Positions 8,058 through 17,011 of a stretch of 64,000 nucleotides of DNA are shown here, in pieces. The DNA is from Microthrixaceae bacterium (GTDB lineage Bacteria > Actinomycetota > Acidimicrobiia > Acidimicrobiales > Microtrichaceae), in NCBI GenBank assembly GCA_023957975.1, contig JAMLGM010000001.1, positions 248,001-312,000 of the forward strand, in the 5' to 3' direction. The position numbers and the translations under genes are program-made. The notes under the pieces were generated by a model. That model worked only from the letters and a program-made list of their open reading frames with translations. It was not told the DNA's origin and did no database searches. How positions within the stretch are numbered: the first letter of the stretch is position 1; each line of letters starts with the position of its first letter.

Positions 8058-9074
8058 GTGCCATATCGTGCCGAATACATCTGGATCGACGGAACCGAGC
8101 CGACCCCGCTCATGCGATCCAAGACCAAGATCATCGAAGACGGCGGTGAGCCGGGGATCTGGGGATTCGACGGGTCTTCGACGAATCAGGCCGCGGGCAG
8201 CGACTCCGACTGTGTGCTGAACCCAGTGTTCACCTGCCCCGACCCGACCCGCGGTCCGGGAGACATCCTTGTGCTCTGTGAGGTGTTGTTGCCCGGGACG
8301 ATGGAGCCCCACAGCACCAACACCCGCCGCTACTGCGCCGAGGTCGACGCCAAGTTTGCCGATCAGGCTCCGATGTTCGGGATGGAACAGGAATACACGC
8401 TTTTCCAGGAAGGTCGCCCGCTCGGGTGGCCCAAGGAGGGCTACTACTACCCGGCCCCGCAGGGCCCCTACTACTGCGGTGTCGGATCGGTGGAGATCGC
8501 CGGCCGCGACTTTGTCGAGGCCCACACTGAGGCCTGTATCGCTGCCGGCCTCAAGATCTGCGGGACCAACGCCGAGGTGATGCTCGGCCAATGGGAGTTC
8601 CAGATCGGTATCGCAGGAACCCTTGAGGTCGCCGACCACATTTGGATGGCCCGTTACCTCCTCTACCGGATCGGCGAGGACTTCGGCGTGAATGCATCGA
8701 TCTCGGCCAAGCCGATCAAGGGCGATTGGAACGGCGCCGGCATGCACACGAACTTCTCGACCGCAGCGATGCGCGAAGGCTGGGATCCGATCATCGCAGC
8801 CTGTGAGTCGCTCGGCGCGCCAGGCAAGGTGGAGGAGCATCTCGCCGGTTACGGACACGGCTACGAGGACCGTCTGACCGGCCAGCACGAGACCGCCCAC
8901 TTCAGCGAATACCGCTACGGGGTCTCCGACCGGGGCGCTTCGGTGCGTATCCCCTGGCAGGTGGGCGTCGACAAGAAGGGCTACATCGAGGACCGTCGCC
9001 CCAATGCCAACGCCGATCCGTACATGGTCTCCGCGCTGATCACCAACACGGTGTGCTCAGCGCTGGCGAAGTAG
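8058..9074 (+). CDS. glnII: Eukaryotic-type glutamine synthetase (GSII)
   Basis: A 338-residue type II glutamine synthetase. It opens with YRAEYIWIDGTEPTPLMRSKTKI and the GSII signature FDGSSTNQA. The active site includes EQEYTLF, KGDWNGAGMHTNFST and RRPNANADPYM. GSII is the decameric short form found in eukaryotes and in some actinobacteria and rhizobia. The start is the GTG at 8058, placed so that the EYIWIDG strand follows directly; the upstream extension is non-homologous. A strong hairpin terminator follows the stop. Together with the GlnA2-like enzyme and GlnR it forms a nitrogen-assimilation cluster. Confidence 0.93.
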   Translation: MPYRAEYIWIDGTEPTPLMRSKTKIIEDGGEPGIWGFDGSSTNQAAGSDSDCVLNPVFTCPDPTRGPGDILVLCEVLLPGTMEPHSTNTRRYCAEVDAKFADQAPMFGMEQEYTLFQEGRPLGWPKEGYYYPAPQGPYYCGVGSVEIAGRDFVEAHTEACIAAGLKICGTNAEVMLGQWEFQIGIAGTLEVADHIWMARYLLYRIGEDFGVNASISAKPIKGDWNGAGMHTNFSTAAMREGWDPIIAACESLGAPGKVEEHLAGYGHGYEDRLTGQHETAHFSEYRYGVSDRGASVRIPWQVGVDKKGYIEDRRPNANADPYMVSALITNTVCSALAK

Positions 9075-9095
9075 GACCTCGACGCGATCCGTGCT

Positions 9096-9129
9096 GAGAC
9101 CCGTCGCCCACCCGGGCGGCGGGTCTCTT
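9096..9129 (+). terminator. Hairpin terminator after GSII
   Basis: A 14-bp stem (9096-9109 pairing with 9114-9127, GAGACCCGTCGCCC with GGGCGGCGGGTCTC, one G-T pair) closes a four-base ACCC loop, 22 bases after the GSII stop. A short TT follows but no long T-run, as is common in high-GC actinobacteria. It separates GSII from nadE. Confidence 0.7.
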
Positions 9130-9152
9130 CGCGGCCCCGGTAGGTTGTCGCC

Positions 9153-10778
9153 GTGACCATCGTTCGCATCGCCTTGTGTCAGATCAACCCGACGGTGGGA
9201 GCGATCGTCGGCAACACCGACCGGATCATCGAGGTGCTCGCCGAGGCCGAGTCCGCCGGAGCGCACCTTGCGGTGTTCGGCGAACTCGCGCTCTGCGGCT
9301 ACCCGCCCGAGGACCTGGTGCTGAAGCGCTCATTCGTCGCCGACTGCGAGGCGCAGTTGCAGCGCCTCGCTGCGGCGGCGGGGTCCTGCGGCGCAGTCGT
9401 CGGACTGCCAACCGTTTCCGCCGACGGCTCGCTTCGAAACACGGCGGCGATCTGTCGTCATGGACGCGTCGAGTACCGCTACGACAAGCAGGAACTGCCG
9501 ACCTATGGTCCCTTCGACGAGGACCGGTGGTTTCGTCCGGGTCAGGTCGACCAGCCCTTGTTCGATCTCGACGGGATTGCGGTCGGCGTGTCGGTCTGTG
9601 AGGACATCTGGATCGCGGATGGACCGGTGTTTCGTCAGGGACAGTCGGGAGCGCGGTTGTTGGTGAACATCAACGCGTCGCCGTACCACCACGACAAGCT
9701 CGACCATCGCGAGGAGATGTTGCGCGAGCGCTCCATCGCCGCCGGCGCACCGATCGTGTACGTGAACCAGGTCGGCGGCCAGGACGAGTTGGTGTTCGAC
9801 GGCGGTTCGTTCGTCGTGGGCGACGACGGCGAGCTGATCTGTCGTTTCCCCCAGTTCGTCGAACACGTCGAATTGGTCGACATCGATCTCGACGGTGCGT
9901 CTCAGAAGGCGGACCTGATCGCACCGCCCCTCGACGACATCGCGGAAATCTGGCATGCGCTCGTGATGGGCACCCGCGACTACGTCCACAAGAACGGGTT
10001 CAGCGACGTGGTCATCGGACTGTCGGGCGGTGTGGATTCGTCGATCGTCGCCGCGATCGCGGTCGACGCGTTCGGGCCCGAACACGTCCACGGCGTGCTC
10101 ATGCCGTCGAGGTTCAGTTCGGATCACTCCATCTCGGACGCAGTGCGTCTGGCGGAGACCCTCGGTATCGATCACCGCACCATCCCGATCGAACCCGGGC
10201 ACCTGGCGCTCGAGACGATGCTTGCGGAGTCCTTTGCCGGACGTGCTCACGACCTGACCGAGGAGAACCTGCAGTCGAGGATTCGCGGGATCACGCTGAT
10301 GGCGCTGTCGAACAAGTTCGGTTGGATGGTGCTGACCACCGGCAACAAGAGCGAATCGGCGGTCGGGTACTCGACGCTGTATGGCGATACCGCGGGTGCG
10401 ATCGCGGTGATCAAGGACGTCTACAAGACTCATATTTACCGGCTCTGTCGTTGGCGCAACTCCCGCGCCGGCCGCGAGATCATCCCCGAGAGCGTGTTGA
10501 CGAAGGCACCGTCGGCAGAGCTTCGACCCGACCAGCGCGACGACCAGAGCCTGCCGCCCTACGACGTGCTCGACGCGATCCTCTACGCGTACATCGAAGG
10601 GGATCGCACGCTCGCGGACCTGATCGGCGAGGGGTTCGACCCGGAAACGGTCGAGCGCATCTGCCGGCTCGTGGACATCTCGGAGTACAAGCGGCGCCAA
10701 AGCCCGTTCGGGTTGCGTGTGAGTTCGAAATCGTTCGGCAAGGACCGCCGGATTCCGATGACGAATCGTTACCGCTGA
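9153..10778 (+). CDS. nadE: Glutamine-dependent NAD+ synthetase
   Basis: A 541-residue two-domain enzyme. The N-terminal nitrilase-type glutaminase domain has the catalytic Glu in GELALCGYPPEDL, Lys in YDKQELPTYGPFDE and Cys in VSVCEDIW. The C-terminal synthetase domain has the ATP-pyrophosphatase loop GLSGGVDSS and the TTGNKSESAVGYSTLYGD segment. It converts deamido-NAD, ATP and glutamine to NAD+. The start is GTG 9153. Length and motifs fit the bacterial short NadE-glutaminase type. It converges with the amidotransferase gene 30 bases downstream. Confidence 0.95.
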   Translation: MTIVRIALCQINPTVGAIVGNTDRIIEVLAEAESAGAHLAVFGELALCGYPPEDLVLKRSFVADCEAQLQRLAAAAGSCGAVVGLPTVSADGSLRNTAAICRHGRVEYRYDKQELPTYGPFDEDRWFRPGQVDQPLFDLDGIAVGVSVCEDIWIADGPVFRQGQSGARLLVNINASPYHHDKLDHREEMLRERSIAAGAPIVYVNQVGGQDELVFDGGSFVVGDDGELICRFPQFVEHVELVDIDLDGASQKADLIAPPLDDIAEIWHALVMGTRDYVHKNGFSDVVIGLSGGVDSSIVAAIAVDAFGPEHVHGVLMPSRFSSDHSISDAVRLAETLGIDHRTIPIEPGHLALETMLAESFAGRAHDLTEENLQSRIRGITLMALSNKFGWMVLTTGNKSESAVGYSTLYGDTAGAIAVIKDVYKTHIYRLCRWRNSRAGREIIPESVLTKAPSAELRPDQRDDQSLPPYDVLDAILYAYIEGDRTLADLIGEGFDPETVERICRLVDISEYKRRQSPFGLRVSSKSFGKDRRIPMTNRYR

Positions 10779-10808
10779 CGGCGCTCGAGGGCTCGAACGC
10801 AGCGAGGT

Positions 10809-11384
10809 TCAGCCGCAGCGGTCGAGGAAGTTCTGGATCATCTGGTGGCCGGCAACGGTGAGGATCGATTCGGGGTGGAATTGCACACCCTCGACGTTCA
10901 GTTCACGGTGACGCAGGCCCATGATGATGCCGTCGTCGGTTTCGGCGGTGACTTCGAGGCAGTCGGGCACCGAATCGGGGCGCACGCACAACGAGTGGTA
11001 ACGGGTCGCTTCGAGCGGGTTGGGCAGTCCGGCAAACACGCCGATGTCGCGGTGGCGGATCAGCGAGGTCTTGCCGTGCACGATCTCGGGGGCGCGAACC
11101 ACCTCCCCGCCGAACACCTGCCCCATGCACTGCATCCCGAGGCACACGCCGAACACGGGAACCCGCGACCCCCACTGCACGATGATGTCGTTGGAGATAC
11201 CGGCATCGTCGGGCGTGCCCGGCCCGGGGCTGATCAAGATGCCGTCGGGCGCGATGTCGTCGATGTCGTCGAGTTCGAGCGCATCATGACGCCACACCAC
11301 CGGATCCGCCCCGAGCTCGCCCAGGTACTGGACGAGGTTGTAGACGAAGGAGTCGTAGTTGTCGATGACGAGGATCTTCGGCAC
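10809..11384 (-). CDS. Class I glutamine amidotransferase, TrpG/PabA
   Basis: A 191-residue glutaminase subunit. It has LVIDNYDSFVYNLVQYLG at the N-terminus, the oxyanion strand ISPGPGTPDDAG, the nucleophile C81 in GVCLGMQCMG, and the His/Glu pair in GVQFHPESIL. It supplies ammonia to anthranilate synthase or aminodeoxychorismate synthase; sequence alone does not separate TrpG from PabA, and no trpE or pabB is adjacent. It is divergent from crgA. The trpG-like/crgA neighbourhood is conserved close to the replication origin in many actinobacteria. Confidence 0.92.
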   Translation of the reverse strand: MPKILVIDNYDSFVYNLVQYLGELGADPVVWRHDALELDDIDDIAPDGILISPGPGTPDDAGISNDIIVQWGSRVPVFGVCLGMQCMGQVFGGEVVRAPEIVHGKTSLIRHRDIGVFAGLPNPLEATRYHSLCVRPDSVPDCLEVTAETDDGIIMGLRHRELNVEGVQFHPESILTVAGHQMIQNFLDRCG

Positions 11385-11450
11385 AGGCCAACACTACCGG
11401 GGCGCTTGGATGCCGCGACATGGCGTGCTGTGCCTATCCTTGAACGCACT

Positions 11451-11843
11451 ATGGCCAAACCCGCAAAGCGACGTATCGAAGGCACCGACGACGGTGGAGA
11501 ACTCGGCGACGACGTTTCGACGGTCGACGGGGAGCCCACGACCGAATCGAAGAAGCCGATCCAAAGCGCACGTGTCACCCCCAAGGGTGGCGCGTCCAAG
11601 TCGGGGTCGCCCAAGAACCGCGAGACCTCGGGTCGTTACACCCCGCCTGCGGTGAAGTCCGGCCAGGATCTGCCGAGCCCGATGTGGGTTCCGGTGCTGA
11701 TGTTCTCCCTGTTCGGAATCGGTCTGCTCGTCATCATTCTCAGCTATTCCGAGGTATTGCCGGGCGGAGCGTCGGGTTGGTACCTGGTCGGCGGTCTTGC
11801 GGCGATTCTCGGCGGAATCATCACCTCAACGCAGCTTCGCTGA
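11451..11843 (+). CDS. crgA: Cell division protein CrgA
   Basis: A 130-residue CrgA. A long basic and polar cytoplasmic N-terminus (1 to about 75) leads to SGRYTPPA, then two transmembrane helices (about 81-101, WVPVLMFSLFGIGLLVIILSY, and 108-126) separated by a short loop. CrgA recruits FtsI-type synthases and coordinates septation with FtsZ in mycobacteria and Streptomyces. It is longer than the roughly 90-residue orthologues only because of the N-terminal extension. The start is ATG 11451. A cluster of DnaA-box-like sequences begins 37 bases after the stop. Confidence 0.9.
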   Translation: MAKPAKRRIEGTDDGGELGDDVSTVDGEPTTESKKPIQSARVTPKGGASKSGSPKNRETSGRYTPPAVKSGQDLPSPMWVPVLMFSLFGIGLLVIILSYSEVLPGGASGWYLVGGLAAILGGIITSTQLR

Positions 11844-11879
11844 CCGATTCCGACCAGCGAACACGTCGCCGCAAGGGCC

Positions 11880-12057
11880 TTATCCACAGTTTGTTGTGGA
11901 TATGTGGGTAACTCGCGGGTTGACGTTGAATGTTTCACCTGACGTTGCGTCCGCGTCACCGAGCGGTCCGCGAGTGGTCATGAACGACACTCGATCGCAA
12001 TAATCGACACGGGCGAAGCGGCGCAAGTCCCCAGAGTTATCCCCAGGCTGGGGACAA
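11880..12057. promoter_or_regulatory. Cluster of DnaA-box-like 9-mers (possible origin-type element)
   Basis: The crgA 3' intergenic region holds TTATCCACA at 11880-11888 (the perfect DnaA box), its inverted near-copies at 11895-11903 and 11903-11911 (ATATCCACA and TTACCCACA on the minus strand), TTATCCCCA at 12037-12045 and inverted TTGTCCCCA at 12049-12057. The last two form a near-palindrome. Five boxes in 180 non-coding bases is far above chance. No dnaA or dnaN is visible in the window, so this may be oriC, a DnaA titration site, or a DnaA-controlled element. Confidence 0.55.
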
Positions 12058-12097
12058 CTCTCGACCCGCTCAGCCTCGCGGCGACGCCGTCTGCCGG

Positions 12098-12424
12098 TCA
12101 GATGTCGGGGGTTTCGATCTGTTCCATCTCCTCCATGCAGTGGCGTGGAGGCTCGGGAGTCTGCGATGCGGCGAAGGTCATGCGGACCTGTGCGCCGCAG
12201 ATCTCGCAGCGGTAGGTGATCTTCACCTTGCGAAGCTCGCCCTCATCGGGAGGTTCAGGGATCGGCGTCGCCAAACTGCCGATGATCATCAACCCGACCT
12301 TCAAAATGGCGGCCGCAGCGGCGATGGCGACGATCGCGTTGAGCCACCCGGTGTCGAAAACGAATACAGCCACCGCAAATGCGGTGGCTGCACCCACGAT
12401 CCAGGCGATGAGGGACACTCGCAT
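12098..12424 (-). CDS. Small membrane protein with C-terminal zinc-ribbon-like cysteines
   Basis: A 108-residue protein with two N-terminal hydrophobic segments (about 4-24 and 28-50), a proline/acidic linker, and a soluble tail containing TYRCEICGAQVRM and PPRHCMEEM. The CxxC plus a later HC could bind one zinc ion. This arrangement is seen in short uncharacterised actinobacterial proteins; I do not recognise a named family. It lies between the DnaA-box region and the thiolase gene. Confidence 0.7.
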   Translation of the reverse strand: MRVSLIAWIVGAATAFAVAVFVFDTGWLNAIVAIAAAAAILKVGLMIIGSLATPIPEPPDEGELRKVKITYRCEICGAQVRMTFAASQTPEPPRHCMEEMEQIETPDI

Positions 12425-12463
12425 GACGTCAGTCTCCCACGTCGCTCGACGTGAATCGGTTCT

Positions 12464-13657
12464 TCAGTCGAGACGCTCGATGATGGTGGCGTTCGCGAGG
12501 CCGCCGCCCTCACACATCGTCTGCAGGCCGTAGCGGCCGCCGGTGCGCTCGAGTTCGTTGATCAACGTCGCCATCAGCTTGGTGCCCGAGGCTCCGAGCG
12601 GGTGGCCGAGAGCGATCGCGCCACCGTTCACGTTCGTCTTCGCCAGATCGGCGCCGAGTTCCTTCGCCCAGGCGAGCACGACGGGGGCGAAGGCCTCGTT
12701 CACCTCGAACAGATCGATGTCGTCGATCGACAGGCCGGAACGTTCGAGCGCCTTCTGGGTCGATGGGATCGGACCGGTGAGCATGTACACCGGGTCGACT
12801 CCGGCGAGTGCGAACGTGTGGAAGCGGGCCCGGGGCTTGAGGCCGAGCTCGTTCGCCTTGTCCTCGCTCATGATGAGCGCGGCGGAAGCGCCGTCGCAGA
12901 GCTGGCTGGAGTTGCCGGCGTGGACCAGGCCGTCCTCCTTGAACGAGGGCTTCAGGCGTCCAAGGCCCTCGAGGGAGCTTTCGCGCACGCCTTCATCGAT
13001 CGTGTGCATCTCGTCGAGGACCCGAACTTCGCGGGATTCCTTGTCGAGGACCTTCTTGCGCACGGGCACGATCTCGTTGTCGAACCGACCCTCGGCGATG
13101 GCCTGCGCGGCGCGGCGCTGAGATTCGAGGGAGAACGCGTCGAGTTCGTCGCGGGTGAGCCCCCACTTCTCGGCGATCATCTCGGCGGAGATGCCTTGGG
13201 GCACCAAGCCGCCGCGCTCGGCGTAGCGCAGACCCATCGCTTCGCCGAACGGGAATCCGGACTTGCCGTTACCGACCGATGCCCCCATCGGCACCAGGGT
13301 CATGACCTCGACGCCGGCAGCGATTGCGATGTCATAGGCGCCCGACATGACCCCCTGGGCCGCGAAGTGGGCGGCTTGTTGGCTGGAGCCGCACTGGCGG
13401 TCGATGGTGGTGGCGGGCACGCTCTCGGGAAAGCCGGCGGCCAGGACGGCATTGCGTCCGACGTTGAGCGCCTGGCCCCCAACCTGGCTGACGCACCCCA
13501 TGATCACGTCGTCGATGAGCGCCGGATCGAGGTTGTTGCGCTCGGTGATGGCTTTGAGCGTCTCGGCGGCGAGGTCGGCGGGGTGCCAGCCTGACAATGC
13601 GCCGTTTCGCTTGCCGCCGGCGGTGCGTACTGCGTCGATGAGTACTGCGGTGGTCAT
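12464..13657 (-). CDS. Thiolase (acetyl-CoA acetyltransferase family)
   Basis: A 397-residue thiolase. The acyl-accepting cysteine is C89 in TIDRQCGSSQQA. The active-site His is in GGAIALGHPLGASG, and the second Cys is about C382 in MCEGGGLANA. The family either cleaves 3-ketoacyl-CoA in beta-oxidation or condenses acetyl-CoA; the context (an acyl-CoA ligase divergently upstream and a TetR-type operator between) favours fatty-acid degradation. The length is standard. The start is ATG 13657. Confidence 0.93.
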   Translation of the reverse strand: MTTAVLIDAVRTAGGKRNGALSGWHPADLAAETLKAITERNNLDPALIDDVIMGCVSQVGGQALNVGRNAVLAAGFPESVPATTIDRQCGSSQQAAHFAAQGVMSGAYDIAIAAGVEVMTLVPMGASVGNGKSGFPFGEAMGLRYAERGGLVPQGISAEMIAEKWGLTRDELDAFSLESQRRAAQAIAEGRFDNEIVPVRKKVLDKESREVRVLDEMHTIDEGVRESSLEGLGRLKPSFKEDGLVHAGNSSQLCDGASAALIMSEDKANELGLKPRARFHTFALAGVDPVYMLTGPIPSTQKALERSGLSIDDIDLFEVNEAFAPVVLAWAKELGADLAKTNVNGGAIALGHPLGASGTKLMATLINELERTGGRYGLQTMCEGGGLANATIIERLD

Positions 13658-13690
13658 GATGATTCGTCCCCTTGTCGTGGTCCCAACAAA

Positions 13691-13706
13691 ACTAGACCGG
13701 TCGGTC
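13691..13706. promoter_or_regulatory. Candidate TetR-type operator upstream of the thiolase
   Basis: ACTAGACCGGTCGGTC at 13691-13706 contains the palindrome GACCGGTC and the repeated GGTCGGTC. This pattern is common in operators of TetR regulators of lipid catabolism in actinobacteria. It lies 34 bases upstream of the thiolase start, inside the divergent 206-base region shared with the acyl-CoA ligase gene. No TetR gene is nearby, so the regulator is unknown. Confidence 0.45.
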
Positions 13707-13863
13707 AGGAGTGTGCTCCGCAGGTGCCTCGCCGGTCAATCAGGGCCACGTGGCTCGCGTCGTTTCCATGGGGCGTTCGTAACCAAAGTCACATCGCCGT
13801 TACGCTGATGTGGCTCGTACGCACGCTTACCGGCGTGTGGGACCTTCTCAAGGGAGATGCTCG

Positions 13864-15669
13864 ATGGCTCAATCAACCGACGAACAACTGCGGTCGCTGG
13901 TGAGCGGCCGCACGGTGCTCTCCGAATTTGTCGCATCGGTCGCCGCCGCTGGGCCGAACACCTTCGTGCAGTGGTTGGACGGCGAGGAACTCGTCGGGTG
14001 GACCTTCGATGAGGTTGCCGACAAGGTCGCACGCGTCGCTCAGGGCCTGGTCGATCTCGGTGTGCAGCGGGGCGATTTCGTCGTGTTGATGATGCGCAAC
14101 ATCGCCGAGTTCCATGTCGCCGACCTTGCGGTGCTCGCCGCCGGGGCCACGCCGGTGTCTATCTACAACTCGTCGTCGCCGCAGCAGGTCGCCTACCTGA
14201 TCAACCACTGCGGCGCCACCGCCGCGATCGTGGAAGACGACGACTTCTTGGCGAGATTCCTCGATGACGAGGCCCCGGCCAAACCGTCGCTACGCACGCT
14301 GGTGTCGGTTCGACCGTCCTCTGGTCACGACGCCAACGTTCACGACTGGAACCAACTGCTCGAGTCGTCGCCACTCGACCTCGGCGAGGCGGCAGCGGCG
14401 ATCTCGCCGAGCGACATTGCGACGGTGATCTACACCTCTGGCACCACCGGCAACCCCAAGGGTGTCGTGTTGGATCACGAGAACATCTGCTGGACCGTCG
14501 AATGCCTGCGCGAAGGAGTCGGGATCATCGAAGAGGGTTGGAAGACCATCTCGTACCTGCCGATGGCCCATGTCGCCGAGCGTGCCGTCAGCCACTACGG
14601 CGCCATCAGCAACCGCATGGTGGTCACCTGCTGTCCGGACATGAACTCGATCGCCGCCTATGCGGGACGTGTGCGCCCGAACCTGTTGTTCGGCGTTCCG
14701 CGGGTCTTCGAGAAGATCTATGCAGGCATCAACGCCGTGTTGGCGGCCGACCCGGAAAAGGCCCAACAGGTGGCCGACGCGGTCGCCACCTCAATACCGA
14801 TCCGCGAGAAGATGACCCTCGGCACCGCCTCCCAGGAGGAGATCGAAACGTTCGAGTTCCTCGATGCCGTGGCGTTTTCCACCATTCGTGAACTGCTCGG
14901 CATGAACGAGTTGGAGCTGATGGTGTCGGGCGCGGCTCCGCTCAACCCGGCGCTGTTCTCCTGGTTCCGCGGCATCGGCATCCCGCTCAGCGAGATCTAC
15001 GGAATGAGCGAATCCTGCGGTCCGATCACCTTCACAGCGCTTCGCCCCAAGGCGGGCACCGTCGGCCAGGCGTTGCCGGGAGTTTCGGTGAAGCTTGCCG
15101 AAGACGGTGAGGTCATGTTCCGTGGCGGCAACGTGTTCAAGCGTTACCTCCACGATGAGGAAAACACCGCGGAGACCATCGGCCCGGACGGGTGGGTGCA
15201 CACCGGCGACATCGGCGAGATCGACGATGAGGGCTATCTGAAGATCATCGACCGCAAGAAGGAACTCATCATCACTGCGGGCGGAAAGAACATCAGCCCC
15301 TCCAACCTCGAGAACGCGCTCAAGTCGATCTCGGTGATCGGGCAGTCGTTCGCCGTCGGCGATCAGCAGCCCTTCGTCGCGGCGCTCGTCGTGCTCGATG
15401 CCGACGGCGCCCGTGCCTGGGCGAACGCGAGCGGCAAGGCCGAACTGAGCCTCGAACAGTTGGCGAGCGATGTCGAGCTTCTGGCGCATATCGATGCCGA
15501 GGTTGCGCGCGTGATGGAACGTTTCAACAACGCCGAGCGTGTGAAGAAGGTGAAGGTGTTCCATGAAGAATGGCTGCCTGACACCGATCTGATGACCCCC
15601 ACCCAGAAGCTCAAGCGGCGCGGCCTGCGAGCCAAGTTCGCCGACGACATCGCTGCGCTGTACTCCTGA
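13864..15669 (+). CDS. Long-chain acyl-CoA synthetase (AMP-forming)
   Basis: A 601-residue AMP-binding enzyme of the FadD15-like long-chain group. The P-loop is IYTSGTTGNPKGVV (about 182-195), a later motif is IYGMSESCGPITF, and the hinge/lid has DGWVHTGDIGEID and IIDRKKELIITAGGKNISP. It activates fatty acids to acyl-CoA via acyl-AMP. The start is ATG 13864 with AAGGGAGATG about 10 bases upstream. The downstream glycosyltransferase gene begins 16 bases after the stop. It is divergent from the thiolase gene, which fits beta-oxidation. Confidence 0.93.
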   Translation: MAQSTDEQLRSLVSGRTVLSEFVASVAAAGPNTFVQWLDGEELVGWTFDEVADKVARVAQGLVDLGVQRGDFVVLMMRNIAEFHVADLAVLAAGATPVSIYNSSSPQQVAYLINHCGATAAIVEDDDFLARFLDDEAPAKPSLRTLVSVRPSSGHDANVHDWNQLLESSPLDLGEAAAAISPSDIATVIYTSGTTGNPKGVVLDHENICWTVECLREGVGIIEEGWKTISYLPMAHVAERAVSHYGAISNRMVVTCCPDMNSIAAYAGRVRPNLLFGVPRVFEKIYAGINAVLAADPEKAQQVADAVATSIPIREKMTLGTASQEEIETFEFLDAVAFSTIRELLGMNELELMVSGAAPLNPALFSWFRGIGIPLSEIYGMSESCGPITFTALRPKAGTVGQALPGVSVKLAEDGEVMFRGGNVFKRYLHDEENTAETIGPDGWVHTGDIGEIDDEGYLKIIDRKKELIITAGGKNISPSNLENALKSISVIGQSFAVGDQQPFVAALVVLDADGARAWANASGKAELSLEQLASDVELLAHIDAEVARVMERFNNAERVKKVKVFHEEWLPDTDLMTPTQKLKRRGLRAKFADDIAALYS

Positions 15670-15685
15670 GCGCAAGGGAGCTCAG

Positions 15686-17008
15686 ATGACCAACGAGGCC
15701 AAGGCGTCGGTGTCCGGCGCGGTCGAACTGCGAACCGACCGTCGATTCCCAAAGATCGCCATGCTGGTTGCCCGGTTTCCGAAAGTGACCGAGACGTTCC
15801 AGCTTCGCGAGATGGTGACCTTCGAACAGCTCGGGGTCCCGATCGAGCTGTACGCGATCACGCATCACGACGACGGTGGAACGATTCAGGAGGATGCCCG
15901 CTCGCTCGACGCTCGGGCGAATTACTTCCCGCGGATCAGTTTCGAGATGATCCGTGCACAGTTCACGTGGATCCGCCGTAATCCGAGTGCCTACCTCAAG
16001 GCTTGGAAGTGGTCGTTGAAGACGTTCGCGTCGGCACCGGAGATGTTCGTTCGATCGTTCGTCGTGGTTCCGCTCGCCGCAACGATGGCGTTGCGGATGG
16101 AACGTGACGGGATCGAACACATCCACGCGCACTTCGCGACCTACCCGACCCAGGCAGCGCTCATCATCCATTGGTTGACCGGTCTGCCATATTCGTTCAC
16201 CGGCCACGCACACGACCTTCAGATGCGACACGAGGGACTTCGGGACAAGATCACCGAGAGCGAGTTCTTCGTGACGTGCACGCAATACAGCCAGGATTCG
16301 TTGCGCGATCTGTACGGAGCGATCGTTCTCGACAAGGGCCATGTGGTTCATCACGGGGTGAACCTCGACAAGTTCACCTACCGCGAGCCGCCGGCGCCGA
16401 CGAATGAAGACGGCTCGCCGCGACCGCTGCGGATGGTGTGCACCGCCACGTTCACCGAGATCAAGGGCCATGAGTACCTGATCGAGGCGATTCGGCTGCT
16501 GCGAGACCGCGGCAAGGACATCGACCTGAAGCTGATCGGTGGCGATCCGCCGCAGCAGTCGAACCTGCAGAACGAGATTCGGGCACAGGTGCGCGCAGCG
16601 GGTCTCGACGAACGCGTCGAGTTTCTCGGCAAACGCCCGTCCGATGAGGTCATGCGGTGGATCGAATGGGCCGACGTCGGGGTGTTGGCCTCGGTGCGTT
16701 CCGACACCGGTGACATGGACGGTTTGCCGAACGTGTTGACCGAATGCCTGGCGATGGGTCGGCCGGTGGTGTCGACGCGCCAGCCGGGCACGATGGAGCT
16801 CGTCGAACACGGCGTGAATGGTCTGCTCGCCAGGACTCGGGACGCGGAGGAACTCGCTGCGTGCATCGAGCAGATGTACGACGACCCCGACGCTCGTGTG
16901 CGGATGGGGATCGCGGGCCACGCCAAGGTGGTCGCGAACGAAAATGTCGTCGACCGCACCACGGAACTGCTGAACATCTACGCCGAACGCGTCGGCCGTC
17001 CTCTGTAG
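15686..17008 (+). CDS. GT4-type glycosyltransferase
   Basis: A 440-residue GT-B glycosyltransferase. After a variable 25-residue leader it has KIAMLVARFPKVTETF and, in the middle, EHIHAHFATYPTQAAL and PYSFTGHAHDL. The C-terminal nucleotide-sugar domain carries CTATFTEIKGHEYLIEA, VEFLGKRPSDEV and the GLPNVLTECLAMGRPVVST acceptor/donor loop. It probably transfers a hexose to a lipid or polysaccharide at the membrane; donor and acceptor cannot be told. It overlaps nothing and is followed after 3 bases by an unknown gene in the same direction. Confidence 0.88.
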   Translation: MTNEAKASVSGAVELRTDRRFPKIAMLVARFPKVTETFQLREMVTFEQLGVPIELYAITHHDDGGTIQEDARSLDARANYFPRISFEMIRAQFTWIRRNPSAYLKAWKWSLKTFASAPEMFVRSFVVVPLAATMALRMERDGIEHIHAHFATYPTQAALIIHWLTGLPYSFTGHAHDLQMRHEGLRDKITESEFFVTCTQYSQDSLRDLYGAIVLDKGHVVHHGVNLDKFTYREPPAPTNEDGSPRPLRMVCTATFTEIKGHEYLIEAIRLLRDRGKDIDLKLIGGDPPQQSNLQNEIRAQVRAAGLDERVEFLGKRPSDEVMRWIEWADVGVLASVRSDTGDMDGLPNVLTECLAMGRPVVSTRQPGTMELVEHGVNGLLARTRDAEELAACIEQMYDDPDARVRMGIAGHAKVVANENVVDRTTELLNIYAERVGRPL

Positions 17009-17011
17009 CGC

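Noticed and set aside
11931..11946. Possible parS site next to the DnaA boxes
   Set aside because: Only the first half (TGTTTCAC) matches; 11 of 16 positions agree with TGTTTCACGTGAAACA, and the second half does not pair. Kept only as a remark.
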